From Lolium rigidum (Eukaryota > Streptophyta > Magnoliopsida > Poales > Poaceae), in NCBI RefSeq assembly GCF_022539505.1, contig NC_061510.1, positions 266,423,687-266,487,686 of the forward strand: 64,000 nt of DNA. The letters run 5' to 3'. This document shows, one piece after another, positions 11,758 to 24,377 of the stretch; positions within the stretch are counted from its first letter, which is position 1, and each line of letters starts with the position of its first letter. Below the pieces are notes generated by a model. That model searched no databases. It was given only the letters and a program-made list of their open reading frames with translations, and had not been told where the DNA came from. The position numbers were made by a program, and so were the translations under genes.

Positions 11758-13475
11758 TGATACGTCTCCGACGTATCGATAATTTCTTATGTTCTATGCC
11801 ATATTATTGATGATACCTACATGTTTTATGCACACTTTATGTCATATTCGTGCATTTTCTGGAACTAACCTATTAACAAGATGCCGAAGTGCCGGTTCTC
11901 GTTTTCTGCTGTTTTTGGTTTCAGAAATCCTAGTAACGAAATATTCTCGGAATTGGACGAAACGAAGACCCGGGTTCCTATTTTCACCGGAAGCATCCGG
12001 AACACCCGGGAGGGACCGGAGGGGGGCACTCGGGCCCCCGGACCATAGGCCGGCGCGGCCCGGGCCCCGGCCGCGCCGCCATATGGTGTGGCCACCCCTT
12101 CGACCCTCCTGCGCCGCCTCTTCGCCTATATAAAGCCTCCGTCGCGGAAACCCTGATGCGAAGAACCACGATACGGAAAACCTTCCAGAGCCGCCGCCAT
12201 CGCGAAGCCAAGATCTGGGGGACAGGAGTCTCTGTTCCGGCACCTGCCGGAGCGGGGAAGTGCCCCCGGAAGGCTTCTCCATCGACACCGCTGCCATCTC
12301 CACCGCCATCTTCATCACCGCTGCTGCTCCCATGAGGAGGGAGTAGTTCTCCATCGAGGCTCGGGGCTGTACCGGTAGCTATGTGGTTCATCTCTCTCCT
12401 ATTTGCTTCAATACAATAATCTCATGAGCTGCCTTACATGATTGAGATTCATATGATGATGCTTGTAATCTAGATGTCATTATGCTAGTCAAGTGAGTTT
12501 TACTTATGTGATCTCCGGAGACTCCTTGTCCCACGTGTGTAAAGGTGACGAGTGTGTGCACCGTGTGGGTCTCTTAGGCTATATTTCACAGAATACTTAT
12601 TCACTCGTTGAATGGCATAGTGAGGTGCTTATTTATATCTCTTTATGATTGCAATGTGTTTGTATCACAATTTATCTATGTGCTACTCTAGCAATGTTAT
12701 TAAAGTAGTTTTATTCCTCCTGCACGTGTGCAAAGGTGACAGTGTGTGCACCGTGTTAGTACTTGGTTTATGCTATGATCATGATCTCTTGTAGATTGCG
12801 AAGTTAACTATTGATATGATAATATTGATGTGATCTATTACTCCTACATATGCATGAAGGTGACAGTGTGCATGCTATGCTAGTACTTGGTTTAGTCTTT
12901 TGATCTATCTTACACTAAAGGTTACTAAAATATGAGCATTATTGTGGAGCTTGTTAACTCCGGCATTGAGGGTTCGTGTAATCCTACGCAATGTGTTCAT
13001 CATCCAACAAAAGTGTAGAGTATGCATTTATCTATTCTGTTATGTGATCAATGTTGAGAGTGTCCACTAGTGAAAGTGTAATCCCTAGGCCTTGTTCCTA
13101 AATACTGCTATTGCTGCTTGTTTACTTGTTTCTTTGCGTTACTACTGCTCGCGTTACTACTGCTGCGTTACTCATCGCTTGTTTACTGTCCTGGGCAAAA
13201 GCACTTTTCTGTGCCGTTGCTACTACTTATTCATACCATCTGTATTTCACTATCTCTTCGCCGAACTAGTGCACCTATTAGGTGTGTTGGGGACACAAGA
13301 GACTTCTTGCTTTGTGGTTGCAGGGTTGCATGAGAGGGATATCTTTGACCTCTTCCTCCCTGAGATCGATAAACCTTGGGTGATCCACTTAAGGGAAACT
13401 TGCTGCTGTTCTACAAACCTCTGCTCTTGGAGGCCCAACACCTGTCTACAAGAATAGAAGCTCCCGTAGACATCA
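11758..13475 (+). repeat. E1 5' LTR
   Basis: 1,718 bp, TGATACG...ACATCA. It contains a TATA box (12127-12134) and, toward its 3' end, a short array of TACTGCTGCGT-like units that is longer in the 3' LTR. Open frames crossing it on both strands (11842-12391) are GC-driven and not genes. Confidence 0.93.
12127..12134 (+). promoter_or_regulatory. TATA box of the E1 LTR
   Basis: TATATAAA inside CCTATATAAAGCC; the same word occurs in the 3' LTR at 17235-17242. It lies just upstream of the point where LTR types E1 and E3 exchange sequence in E4. Confidence 0.65.
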
Positions 13476-13485
13476 AGCACTTTTC

Positions 13486-13504
13486 ACGGCGCCGTTGCCG
13501 GGGA
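13486..13504 (+). other. E1 primer-binding site, tRNA-Asp type
   Basis: GGCGCCGTTGCCGGGGA matches the plant tRNA-Asp primer site except at the first bases (CACGG here, CTGG in E2, E3 and E4). It lies about 10 bases inside the 5' LTR, the same spacing as in E2-E4. Confidence 0.8.
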
Positions 13505-13641
13505 GGAAAGGTAAAAAGGCACTCATACTCCGGTTCCGTGTAACGGTACTTTTTCGGCGCCATTGTGTTTGTGCTCGAAGCTATTTCCTTTAGATCCTGC
13601 AATTGCATCTTTTTGTTTCTTGTTTACACTAGTTTGGCATA

Positions 13642-14298
13642 ATGGACAACAATGAGCTTCTTATTCTATTTCCTGATTTAAAACATGGATTGTTTGATGC
13701 GAAAATTAAAAAACCTATGGAATCTTATTTGCATGCCGGTAGTAATATTAGTATGAACGCTTTGAACACCATTGTTGATAATAATATAGAAAGTTCTAAG
13801 CTTGGGGAAGCTGGTTTTCATGATCTTTTTAGTCCCCCAAGCATTGAGGAGAAAATTTTCTTTGATAATACTATGCCTCCTATATTTGATGATGAGAATA
13901 ATAATGATAGCTACTTTGTTGAATTTGCTCCCCCTATTACTAATAAAATTGACTATGCCTATGTGGAGAGTAATAATTTTATGCATGAGACTCATGATAA
14001 GAATGCTTTATGTGATAGTTATATTGTTGAGTTTTCTCATGTTGCTACTGAAAGTTATTATGAGAGAGGAAAATATGGTTGTAGAAATTTTCATGTTATT
14101 AAAATGCCTCTCTATGTGCTGAAATTTTTGAAGCTACACTTGTTTTATCTTCCTATGCTTGTCACTTTGTTCTTCATGAATTCATTTGTGTACAAGATGC
14201 CTCTTCATAGGAAGCATGTTAGACTTAAATGTGTTTTGAATTTGCCTCTTGATGCTCTCTTTTGCTTCACATACTATTTCTTGCGAGTGCATCATTAA
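13642..14298 (+). CDS. E1 ORF of unknown function (218 aa)
   Basis: An unbroken 218-codon frame starts at an ATG about 165 bp inside the 5' LTR, in the place where gag normally begins. No known domain was recognised. The first two thirds are acidic and hydrophilic with repeated phrases (YFVEFAP, DSYIVEF, ESYYERG, and PPIFDD-like words). The last third is hydrophobic, with a possible membrane segment around LYVLKFLKLHLFYLPMLVTLFF and a second near LPLDALFCFTYYFL. The same ORF occurs in E2 (minus, 23471-24121) and E4 (minus, 40814-41467). Length differences between copies are mostly multiples of three, which suggests that translation mattered. Whether it is a cryptic Gag replacement, an envelope-like remnant or something else is not known. 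Confidence 0.65.
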   Translation: MDNNELLILFPDLKHGLFDAKIKKPMESYLHAGSNISMNALNTIVDNNIESSKLGEAGFHDLFSPPSIEEKIFFDNTMPPIFDDENNNDSYFVEFAPPITNKIDYAYVESNNFMHETHDKNALCDSYIVEFSHVATESYYERGKYGCRNFHVIKMPLYVLKFLKLHLFYLPMLVTLFFMNSFVYKMPLHRKHVRLKCVLNLPLDALFCFTYYFLRVHH

Positions 14299-16869
14299 AA
14301 CTGCTGAGCCCATCTTAATGGCTAAAAAGAAAGAACTTCTTGGGAGATAACCCATGTGTTATTTTGCTACAGTACTTTGTTTTATATTTGTGTCTTGGAA
14401 GTTGTTTACTACTGTAGCAACCTCTCCTTATCTTAGTTTTATGTTTTGTTGTGTCAAGTAAAGTCTTTGATAGTAAAGTAAATACTAGATTTGGATTACT
14501 GCGCAGTTCAAGATTTCTTTGCTGTCACGAATCTGGGTCTAATTCTCTGTAGGTAACTCAGAAAATTATGCCAATTTACGTGAGTGATCCTCAGATATGT
14601 ACGCAACTTTCATTCAATTTAGGCATTTTCATTTGAGCAAGTCTGGTGCCCTTTTAAAATTCGTCTTTACGGACTGTTCTGTTTTGACAGATTCTGCCTT
14701 TTATTTCGCATTGCTTCTTTCGTCTGTGTTGGGTGGATTTCTTTGTTCCATTACCTTCCAGTAGCTTTGAGCAATGTCCAGAAGTGTTAAGAATGATTGT
14801 GTCACCTCTGAACATGTGAGTTTTTGATTATGCACTAACCCTCTAATGAGTTTGTTTCGAGTTTGGTGTGGAGGAAGTTTTCAAGGGTCAAGAGAGGAGG
14901 ATGATATACTATGATCAAGGAGAGTGAAAACTCTAAGCTTGGGGATGCCCCGGTGGTTCACCCCTGCATATTCTAAGAAGACTCAAGCGTCTAAGCTTGG
15001 GGATGCCCAAGGCATCCCCTTCTTCATCGACAAATTATCGGGTTCCTTCTCTTGAAACTATATTTTTATTCGGCCACATCTTATGTACTTTACTTGGAGC
15101 GTCCGTGTGCTTTTGTTTTTGTTTTTGTTTGAATAAATGCTTGTGTGGGAGAGAGACACGCTCCGTTGGTTCATATGAACACATGTGTTCTTAGCTTTTA
15201 ATTTTCATGGCGAAGTTTCTTCTTCGTTAATTTGTTATATGGTTGGAATTGGAAAATGATACATGTAGTAAATTGCTATAATGTCTTGGATAATGTGATA
15301 CTTGGCAATTGTTGTGCTCATGTTTAAGCTCTTGCATCATATACCTTGCACCCATTAATGAAGAAATACTTAGAGCTTGCTAATTTGGTTTGCATATTTG
15401 GTTTCTCTAGAGTCTAGATAACATCTAGTATTGAGTTTTGAACAACAAGGAAGACGGTATGGAGTCTTATAATGTTTACCATATGTCTTTTATGTGAGTT
15501 TTGTTGTACCGTTCATCCTTGTGTTTGTTTCAAATAACCTTGCTAGCCTAAACCTTGTATCGAGAGGGAATACTTCTCATGCATCCAAAATACTTGAGCC
15601 AACCACTATGCCATTTGTGTCCACCATACCTACCTACTACATGGTATTTATCCGCCATTCCAAAGTAAATTGCTTGAGTGCTACCTTTAAAATTCCATCA
15701 TTCACCTTTGCAATATATAGCTCATGGGACAAATAGCTTAAAAACTATTGTGGTATTGAATATGTACTTATGCACTTTATCTCTTATTAAGTTGCTTGTT
15801 GAGCGATAACCATGTTTCTTGGGACGCCATCAACTATTCTTTGTTGAATATCATGTGAGTTGCTATGCATGTCCGTCTTGTCTGAAGCAAGAGAGATCTA
15901 CCACCTTTATGGTTGGAGCATGCATATTGTTAGAGAAGAACTTTGGGCCGCTAACTAAAGCCATGATTCATGGTGGAAGTTTCGGTTTGGACATATATCC
16001 TCAATCTCATATGAGAATAATAATTGTTGCCACATGCTTATGCATTAAAGAGGAGTCCATTATCTCGTTGTCCATGTTGTCCCGGTATGGATGTCTAAGT
16101 TGAGAATAATCAAAAGCGAGAAATCCAAAATGCGAGCTTTCTCCTTAGACCTTTGTACAGGCGGCATGGAGGTACCCCATTGTGACACTTGGTCAAAACA
16201 TGTGCATTGCAAAGATCCGGTAGTCCAAGTTAATTAGGACAAGGTGCGGGCACTATTAGTATACTATGCAGGAGACTTGCAACTTGTAAGATATAATGTA
16301 CATAACTCATATGCTTTATTACTACCGTTGACAAAATTGTTTCATGTTTTCAAAATAAAAGCTCTAGCACAAATATAGCAACCGATGCTTTCCTCTTTGA
16401 AGGACCATTCTTTTTACTTTTATGTTGAGTCAGTTCACCTATCTCTCTCCACCTCAAGAAGCAAACACTTGTGTGAACTGTGCATTGATTCCTACATACT
16501 TGCATATTGTACTTGTTATATTACTCTATGTTGACAATTATCCATGAGATATACATGTTACAAGTTGAAAGCAACCGCTGAAACTTAATCTTCCTTTGTG
16601 TTGCTTCAATGCCTTTACTTTGATTTATTGCTTTATGAGTTAACTCTTATGCAAGACTTATTAATACTTGTCTTGAAGTACTATTCATGAAAAGTCTTTG
16701 CTTTATGATTCACTTGTTTACTCATGTCATTACCATTGTTTTGATCGCTGCATCCACTACATATGTTTACAAATAGTATGATCAAGGTTATGATAGCATA
16801 TCACTTCAGAAATTATCTTTGTTATCGTTTTACCTGCTCGGGCCGAGCAGAACTAAGCTTGGGGATGCT
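14299..16869 (+). other. E1 3' internal region, non-coding
   Basis: About 2.5 kb with no recognisable protein domain. It is closely matched by 32308-34909 (E3) and by the inverted segments 21024-23450 (E2) and 38202-40790 (E4). Small frames such as 15494-15736 recur in E3 and E4 but are short and uncharacterised. Several AAGCTTGGGGATGC words occur (near 14934, 14992 and 16855), the last serving as polypurine tract. Confidence 0.7.
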
Positions 16870-18594
16870 TGATACGTCTCCGACGTATCGATAATTTCTT
16901 ATGTTCTATGCCATATTATTGATGATACCTACATGTTTTATGCACACTTTATGTCATATTCGTGCATTTTCTGGAACGAACCTATTAACAAGATGCCGAA
17001 GTGCCAGTTTCTGTTTTCTGCTGTTTTTGGTTTCGAAATCCTAGTAACGAAATATTCTCGGAATTGGACGAAACGAAGACCCAGGTTCCTATTTTCACCG
17101 GAAGCATCCGGAACACCGGGAGGGACCGGAGGGGGGCATCGGGCCCCCGGACCATAGGCCGGCGCGGCCCAGGCCCCGGCCGCGCCGCCATATGGTGTGG
17201 CCACCCCTTCGACCCTCTGCGCCGCCTCTTCGCCTATATAAAGCCTCCGTCGCGAAAACCCCGATGCGAAGAACCACGATACGGAAAACCTTCCGGAGCC
17301 GCCGCCATCGCGAAGCCAAGATCCGGGGGACAGGAGTCTCCGTTCCGGCACCCTGCCGGAGCGGGGAAGTGCCCCGGAAGGCTTCTCCATCGACACCGCT
17401 GCCATCTCCACCGCCATCTTCATCACCGCTGCTGCTCCCATGAGGAGGGAGTAGTTCTCCATCGAGGCTCGGGGCTGTACCGGTAGCTATGTGGTTCATC
17501 TCTCTCCTATGTGCTTCAATACAATAATCTCATGAGCTGCCTTACATGATTGAGATTCATATGATGATGCTTGTAATCTAGATGTCATTATGCTAGTCAA
17601 GTGAGTTTTACTTATGTGATCTCCAGGAGACTCCTTGTCCCACGTGTGTAAAGGTGACGGTGTGTGCACCGTGTGGGTCTCTTAGGCTATATTTCACAGA
17701 ATACTTATTCACTGTTGAATGGCATAGTGAGGTGCTTATTTATATCTCTTTATGATTGCAATGTGTTTGTATCACAATTTATCTATGTGCTACTCTAGCA
17801 ATGTTATTAAAGTAGTTTTATTCCTCCCGCACGTGTGCAAAGGTGACAGATGTGTGCACCGTGTTAGTACTTGGTTTATGCTATGATCAAGATCTCTTGT
17901 AGATTGCGAAGTTAACTATTGCTATGATAATATTGATGTGATCTATTCCTCCTACATATGCATGAAGGTGACGAGTGTGCATGCTATGCTAGTACTTGGT
18001 TTAGTCTTTTGATCTATCTTACACTAAAGGTTACTAAAATATGAGCATTATTGTGGAGCTTGTTAACTCCGGCATTGAGGGTTCGTGTAATCCTACGCAA
18101 TGTGTTCATCATCCAACAAAAGTGTAGAGTATGCATTTATCTATTCTGTTATGTGATCAATGTTGAGAGTGTCCACTAGTGAAAGTGTAATCCCTAGGCC
18201 TTGTTCCTAAATACTGCTATTGCTGCTTGTTTACTGTTTTACTGCGTTACTACTGCTGCGTTACTACTGCTGCGTTACTACTGCTGCGTTACTACTGCTT
18301 GTTTACTGTCCTGGGCAAAAGCACTTTTCTGTGCCGTTGCTACTACTTATTCATACTACCTGTATTTCACTATCTCTTCGCCGAACTAGTGCACCTATTA
18401 GGTGTGTTGGGGACACAAGAGACTTCTTGCTTTGTGGTTGCAGGGTTGCATGAGAGGGATATCTTTGACCTCTTCCTCCCTGAGATCGATAAACCTTGGG
18501 TGATCCACTTAAGGGAAACTTGCTGCTGTTCAACAAACCTCTGCTCTTGGAGGCCCAACACTGTCTACAAGAATAGAAGCTCCCGTAGACATCA
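16870..18594 (+). repeat. E1 3' LTR
   Basis: 1,725 bp, same ends as the 5' LTR. The CTGCGTTACTA minisatellite near 18233-18300 has more copies here than at 13140-13187. Most other differences between the two LTRs lie at CAG/CTG or CpG sites. Confidence 0.93.
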
Positions 18595-19141
18595 GGTTTC
18601 AAACACGGAAATTTCAAAAACCTCTTACAAAATTCATTTTAGAGTGACTAATTAAGAAGGATGCATGCTCCCCTTTTCATTTTCATGTCTTAAACTTGTT
18701 TAATTCTTGGTCAAACCTAAGATTTGACCAAAAGATTCAAACGGGCATAAAAAAATCAGAAAAATGAAAACCAAAGCACATAGTTTTCTTATGTCATATA
18801 GTAAGCATTCAAGTTGATAAACAAGGTCTAGACATATTCAAACCAGAAAATCATGTATATATCTACCCCTAACCCTAAACTCTGTCTTATGAAGTCAATC
18901 ATGAAGAGAAGTGGTTTTGGGTTTCAAACATGGAAATTTCAAGAACCTCCCAAAAGCTTCATTTTAGAGTGACTAAGAAGGATCCATGCTTACCTTTTCA
19001 TTTTCATGTTTTAAACTTGTTTAAATCCTGGTCAAACCTAGGATTTGACAAAGATTCAAATATATGGGCATAAAATTCAAAAAAAATAGAAAAATGAAAA
19101 ACCAAAGCACATAGTCTTCTTATGTCATATAGTAAGCATTA
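18595..19141. repeat. Satellite block 1, continued to the gap
   Basis: The monomer split by E1 resumes with the duplicated GGTTT and continues for about 1.7 monomers (next anchor at 18911) until the N run. Confidence 0.92.
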
Positions 19142-19241
19142 NNNNNNNNNNNNNNNNNNNNNNNNNNNNNNNNNNNNNNNNNNNNNNNNNNNNNNNNNNN
19201 NNNNNNNNNNNNNNNNNNNNNNNNNNNNNNNNNNNNNNNNN
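19142..19241. other. Assembly gap 1 (100 N)
   Basis: Exactly 100 N, a conventional placeholder for a gap of unknown length. Satellite lies on the left; on the right only 31 bp precede the E2 LTR. Confidence 0.98.
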
Positions 19242-19272
19242 GTGAACTCGTGAATACAAGTCTCATGACCGA

Positions 19273-21023
19273 TGATGTCTACGGGAGCTTCTATTCTTGT
19301 AGACAGTGTTGGGCCTCCAAGAGCGAGAGGTTTGTAGAACAGCAACAAGTTTCCCTTAAGTGGATACCCAAGGTTTATCGAACTCGGGGAGGAAGAGGTC
19401 AAAGATATCCCTCTCATGCAACCCTGCAACCACAAAGCAAGAAGTCTCTTGTGTCCCCAACACACCTAATAGGTGCACTAGTTCGGCGAAGAGATAGTGA
19501 AATACAGGTGGTATGAATAAGTAGTAGCAACGGTGGCGGAAAAGTGCTTGGCGTGTAGTTGATGGTGGTGGTATTGCAGCGAAGTAGTAACGCAGTAGAA
19601 ACAAGAAACAAGCAAGTAGTAACTCAGCAAGTAGTAACGCAGCGAGTAGTAAACAAGCGAGTAGTAACTCAGCAGTATTTAGGAACAAGGCCTAGGGATT
19701 ACACTTTCACTAGTGGACACTCTCAACATTGATCACATAACGTAACGTATAAATGCATACTCTACACTTTTGTTGGATGATGAACACATTGCGTAGGATT
19801 ACACGAACCCTCAATGCCGGAGTTAACAAGCTCCACAATAATGCTCATGTTTAAGTAACCTTTAGTGTAAGATAGATCAACGCTACTAAACCAAGTACTA
19901 GCATAGCATGCACACCGTCACCTTCATGCATATGTAGGAGGAATAGATCACATCAATATTATCATAGCAATAGTTAACTCCATAATCTACAAGAGATCAT
20001 GATCATAGCATAAACCAAGTACTAACACGGTGCACGCACTCGTCACCTTTGCACACATGCAGGAGGAATAAACTACTTTAATAACACATTGCTAGAGTAG
20101 CACATAGATAGTAGTGATACAAACATGCCGCAATCATAAAGAGATATAAATAAGCACCTCACTATGCCATTCAACAAGTGAATAAGTATTCTGTGAAATC
20201 TAGCCTAAGAGACCCACACGGTGCACACACTCGTCACCTTTACACACGTGGGACGAGGAGTCTCCGGAGATCACATAAGTAAAACTCACTTGACTAGCAT
20301 AATGACATCTAGATTACAAGCATCATCATATGAATCTCAATCATGTAAGGCAGCTCATGAGATTATTGTATTGAAGCACATAGGAGAGAGATGAACCACA
20401 TAGCTACCGGTACAGCCCCGAGCCTCGATGGAGAACTACTCCCTCCTCATGGGAGCAGCAGCGGTGATGAAGATGGCGGTGGAGATGGCAGCGGTGTCGA
20501 TGGAGAAGCCTTCCGGGGCACTTCCCCGCTCCGGCAGGGTGCCGGAACGAGATCCCGTCCCCGCGATCTTGGCTTCGCGATGGCGGCGGCTCTGGCAGGT
20601 TTCTGTGGGTTTCGTCAATTGGTATCGGGTTTTCTGATCCAGGGGCTTCTTATAGGCGGAGAGGCGGCGCCAGAGGGTCGAGAGGGTGCCCACACCATAG
20701 GGTGGCGCGGGCCCCCCCCTGGCCGCGCCGGCCTAGGGTTTGGTGGGCCTGTGCCCCCTCCCTGGTGGTTCTCGTGTGTTCTGGAGGCTTCCGGGTAAAA
20801 TAGGAACTTTGGCGTTGATTTCGTCCGATTCCGAGAATATTTCGTTACTAGGATTTCTGAAACCAAAAACAGCAGAAAACAGGAACTGGCACTTCGGCAT
20901 CTTGTTAATAGGTTAGTTCCGTAAAATGCACGAATATGACATAAAGTGTGCATAAAACATGTAGATAACATCAATAATGTGGCATGGAACACAAGAAATT
21001 ATCGATACGTTGGAGACGTATCA
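19273..21023 (-). repeat. E2 3' LTR
   Basis: 1,751 bp. The U3 end resembles E3 (CCAACG and the TTCCATGCCAC word), the middle has a module not seen in the other elements, and the R/U5 part resembles E1. Compared with its partner it shows CAAGTAG and CGAGTAG in places where the partner has CAGTAG. Confidence 0.92.
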
Positions 21024-23470
21024 GCATCCCCAAGCTTAGTTCTGCTCGTCCCGAGCAGGTAAAACGATAACAAAGATAATTTCGGGAGTGACATGCCATC
21101 ATAAACTTGATCATACTATTTGTAAAGCATATGTAGAGAATGCAGCGATCAAAACAATGTGTATGACATGAGTAAACAAGTGAATCATAAAGCAAAGACT
21201 TTTCATGAATAGCACTTCAAGACAAGCATCAATAAGTCTTGCATAAGAGTTAACTCATAAAGTAATAATTCAAAGTAAAGGCATTGAAGCAACACAAAAG
21301 AAGATTAAGTTTCAGCGGTTGCTTTCAACTTATAACATGTATATCTCATGGATAATTGTCAATGCAAAGCAATATAACAAATGCAATATGCAAATATGTA
21401 AGAATCAATGCACAGTTCACACAAGTGTTTGCTTCTTGAGGTGGAGAGAAATAGGTGAACTGACTCAACAATAAAAGTAAAAGAATGGTCCTTCAAAGAG
21501 GAGAGCATCGATTTCTATATTTGTGCTAGAGCTTTGATTTTGAAAACATAAAGAGAGCATAAAAATAAAGTTTTGAGAGGTGTATGTTGTTGTCAACGAA
21601 TGGTAGCGGGTACTCTAACCCCCTTGCCAGACAAACCTTCAAAGAGCGGCTCCCATTTTATTTTATTTTTGGGTGGCACTCCTTCCAACCTTTCTTTCAC
21701 AAACCATGGCTAACCGAATCCTCGGGTGCCTGCCAACAATCTCATACCATGAAGGAGTACCTTTTTATTTTAGTTTTATTATGATGACACTCCTCCCAAC
21801 CTTTGCTTACACAAGCCATGGCTAACCGAATCCTTCGGGTGCCGTCCAACAATCACATACCATGGAGGAGTGTCTATTTTTAGTTTGTTAATTTGGGACT
21901 GGGAATCCCATTGCCAGCTCTTTTTGCAAAATTATTGGATAAGCGGATGAAGCCACTAGTCCATTGGTGAAAGTTGCCCAACAAGATTGAAAGATAAACA
22001 CCACATACTTCCTCATGAGCTATAAAACATTGACACAAATCAGAGGTGATAAATTTTGAATTGTTTAAAGGTAGCACTCAAGCAATTTACTTTGGAATGG
22101 CGGAGAAATACCATGTAGTAGGTAGGTATGGTGGACACAAATGGCATAGTGTTGGCTCAAGTATTTGGATGCATGAGAAGTATTCCCTCTCGATACAAGG
22201 TTTAGGCTAGCAAGGTTGTTTGAGGCAAACACAAGGATGAACTAGTACAGCAAAACTCACATAAAAGACATATTACAAGTATTATAAGACTATACATCGT
22301 CTTCCTTGTTGTTCAAACACCTTACTAGAAATTATCTAGACCTTAGAGAGACCAATTATGCAAACCAAATTTTAGCATGCTCTATGTATTTCTTCACTAA
22401 TGGGTGCAAAGTATATGATGCAAGAGCTTAAACATGAGCACAACAATTGCCAAGTATCACATTACCCAAGACATTATAGCAATTACTACATGTATCATTT
22501 TCCAATTCCAACCATATAACAATTTAACGAAGAGGAAACTTCGCCATGAATATTATGAGCTAAGAACACATGTGTTCATATGAACCAGCGGAGCGTGTCT
22601 CTCTCCCACTCAAGCATGATGTAATCCAATTTATTCAAACACAAACAAAAACAAAAGCAAACAAACAGACGCTCCAAGAAAAAGCACATAAGATGTGATG
22701 GAATAAAAATATAGTTTCAGGGGAGGAACCTGATAATGTTGTCGATGAAGAAGGGGATGCCTTGGGAATCCCCAAGCTTAGACGCTTGAGTCTTCTTGAT
22801 ATATGCAGGGGTGAACCACCGGGTGCATCCCCAAGCTTAGAGCTTTCACTCTCCTTGATCATAGTATATCATCCTCCTCTCTTGATCCTTCAAACTTCCT
22901 CCACACCAAACTCGAAACAACTCATTAGAGGGTTAGTGCACAATATAAATTGACATATTCAGAGGTGACACAATCATTCTTAACACTTCTGGACATTGCA
23001 TAATGCTACTGGACATTAGTGGATCAAAGAAATTCATCCAACATAGCGAAAGAGGCAATGCGAAATAAAAGGCAGAATCTGTCAAAACAGAACAGTTCGT
23101 ATTGACGAATTTTAAAATGGCACCAGACTTGCTCAAATGAAAATGCTCAAATTGAATGAAAGTTGCGTACATATCTGAGGATCATGCACGTAAATTGGCA
23201 TAATTTTCTGAGCTTCCTGCAGGGCAGTGGGCTCAGATTCGTGACAGCAAAGAAATCTGGAACTGCGCAGTAATCCAAATCTAGTACTTACTTTTCTATC
23301 AACGGCTTAACTTGGCACAACAAAACTCAAAACTAAGATAAGGAGAGGTTGCTACAGTAGTAAACAACTTCCAAGACACAAATATAAAACAAAGTACTGT
23401 AGCAAAATAACACATGGGTTATCTCCCAAGAAGTTCTTTCTTTTTAGCCATTAAGATGGGCTCAGCAGCT

Positions 23471-24121
23471 TTAATGATGCACTCGCAAGAAATAGTATTT
23501 GAAGCAAAAGAGAGCATCAAGAGGCAAATTCAAAACACATTTAAGTCTAACATGCTTCCTATGCATAGGAATTTTGTAAATAAACAAGTTCATGAAGAGC
23601 AAAGTAACAAGCATAGGAAGATAAAACAAGTATAGCTTCAAAAATTTCAGCACATAGAGAGGTGTTTTAGTAACATGAAAATTTCTACAACCATATTTTC
23701 CTCTCTCATAATAACTTTCAGTAGCATCATGAGCAAACTCAACAATATAACTATCACATAAAGCATTCTTATCATGAGTCTCATGCATAAAATTATTACT
23801 CTCCACATAAGCATAATCAATTTTATTAGTTGTAGTGGGAGCAAATTCAACAAAGTAGCTATCATTATTATTCTCATCATCAAATATAGGAGGCATATTG
23901 TAATCATAATCAAATTCACTCTCCATAGTAGGTGGCACCAAAAGACCACTATCATTATAATCATCATAAATAGGAGGTAAAGAATCATCAAAGTAAATTT
24001 TCTCCTCAATGCTTGGGGGACTAAAAAGATCATGAAAACCAGCTTCCCCAAGCTTAGAACTTTCTATATTATTGTCAACAATGGTGTTCAAAGCGTTCAT
24101 ACTAATATTACTACCAAGCAT
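23471..24121 (-). CDS. E2 copy of the unknown retrotransposon ORF
   Basis: An open frame matching the E1 ORF from the residues SNISMNALN to the C-terminal YFLRVHH. Compared with E1 it has an in-frame insertion of about 24 residues that repeats the PPI-Y/F-DD motif. Its N-terminal part (24122-24215) is present but out of frame. The break is at the CTTGG of 24114-24118, where the other copies have CCGG, a CHG-type site of the kind that varies throughout the window. No domain was recognised; the C-terminal hydrophobic stretches are retained. Confidence 0.55.
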   Translation of the reverse strand: MLGSNISMNALNTIVDNNIESSKLGEAGFHDLFSPPSIEEKIYFDDSLPPIYDDYNDSGLLVPPTMESEFDYDYNMPPIFDDENNNDSYFVEFAPTTTNKIDYAYVESNNFMHETHDKNALCDSYIVEFAHDATESYYERGKYGCRNFHVTKTPLYVLKFLKLYLFYLPMLVTLLFMNLFIYKIPMHRKHVRLKCVLNLPLDALFCFKYYFLRVHH

Positions 24122-24377
24122 GCAAAGAAGATTTCATAGGTTTTTTAATTTTCGCATCAAACAATCCATGTTTTAAATCAGGAAATAGAATAAGAAGCTC
24201 ACTCTTGTACATTATGCCAAACTAGTGTAAACAAGAAACAACAAGATGCAATTGCAGGATCTAAAGGAAATAGCTTCGAGCACACACACAACGGCGCCAG
24301 AAAATTACTTTACCTGAGACCGTAGTATGAGAGCCTTTTTACCTTTCCTCCCCGGCAACGGCGCCAGTAAAAGTGCT

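Larger units (their letters stand above)
11758..18594 (+). mobile_element. E1: complete non-autonomous gypsy-type LTR retrotransposon
   Basis: Two LTRs (11758-13475 and 16870-18594) of about 1.72 kb begin TGATACG and end ACATCA. The element is flanked by a 5-bp target-site duplication GGTTT (11753-11757 and 18595-18599) that restores the satellite monomer it split. A tRNA-Asp-type primer site follows the 5' LTR, and a G-rich polypurine tract ending GGGGATGCT precedes the 3' LTR. Internally there is one unknown ORF (13642-14298) and about 2.5 kb of non-coding DNA. No gag, protease, reverse transcriptase or integrase is present, so it must move with enzymes from a relative. It resembles the Athila-lineage families common in Triticeae; the family name cannot be fixed without a search. 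Confidence 0.93.

Noticed and set aside
11842..12391. Frames of 135-170 codons inside E1 LTRs (also 16938-17499, 20391-20798, 25493-26011)
   Set aside because: They lie wholly or mainly within LTR U3/R sequence, occur in several frames, and change frame between LTR twins.
15494..15736. 78-88 codon frame repeated in E1, E3 and E4 (also 33500-33766 and 39359-39595 minus)
   Set aside because: Recurrence follows from recent common origin of the shared 3' region; the frame is short, lacks domains and is not open in E2.
19139..19465. Frames containing runs of X (also 36140-36811 and 48144-48778)
   Set aside because: They run across N gaps and are not real coding regions.
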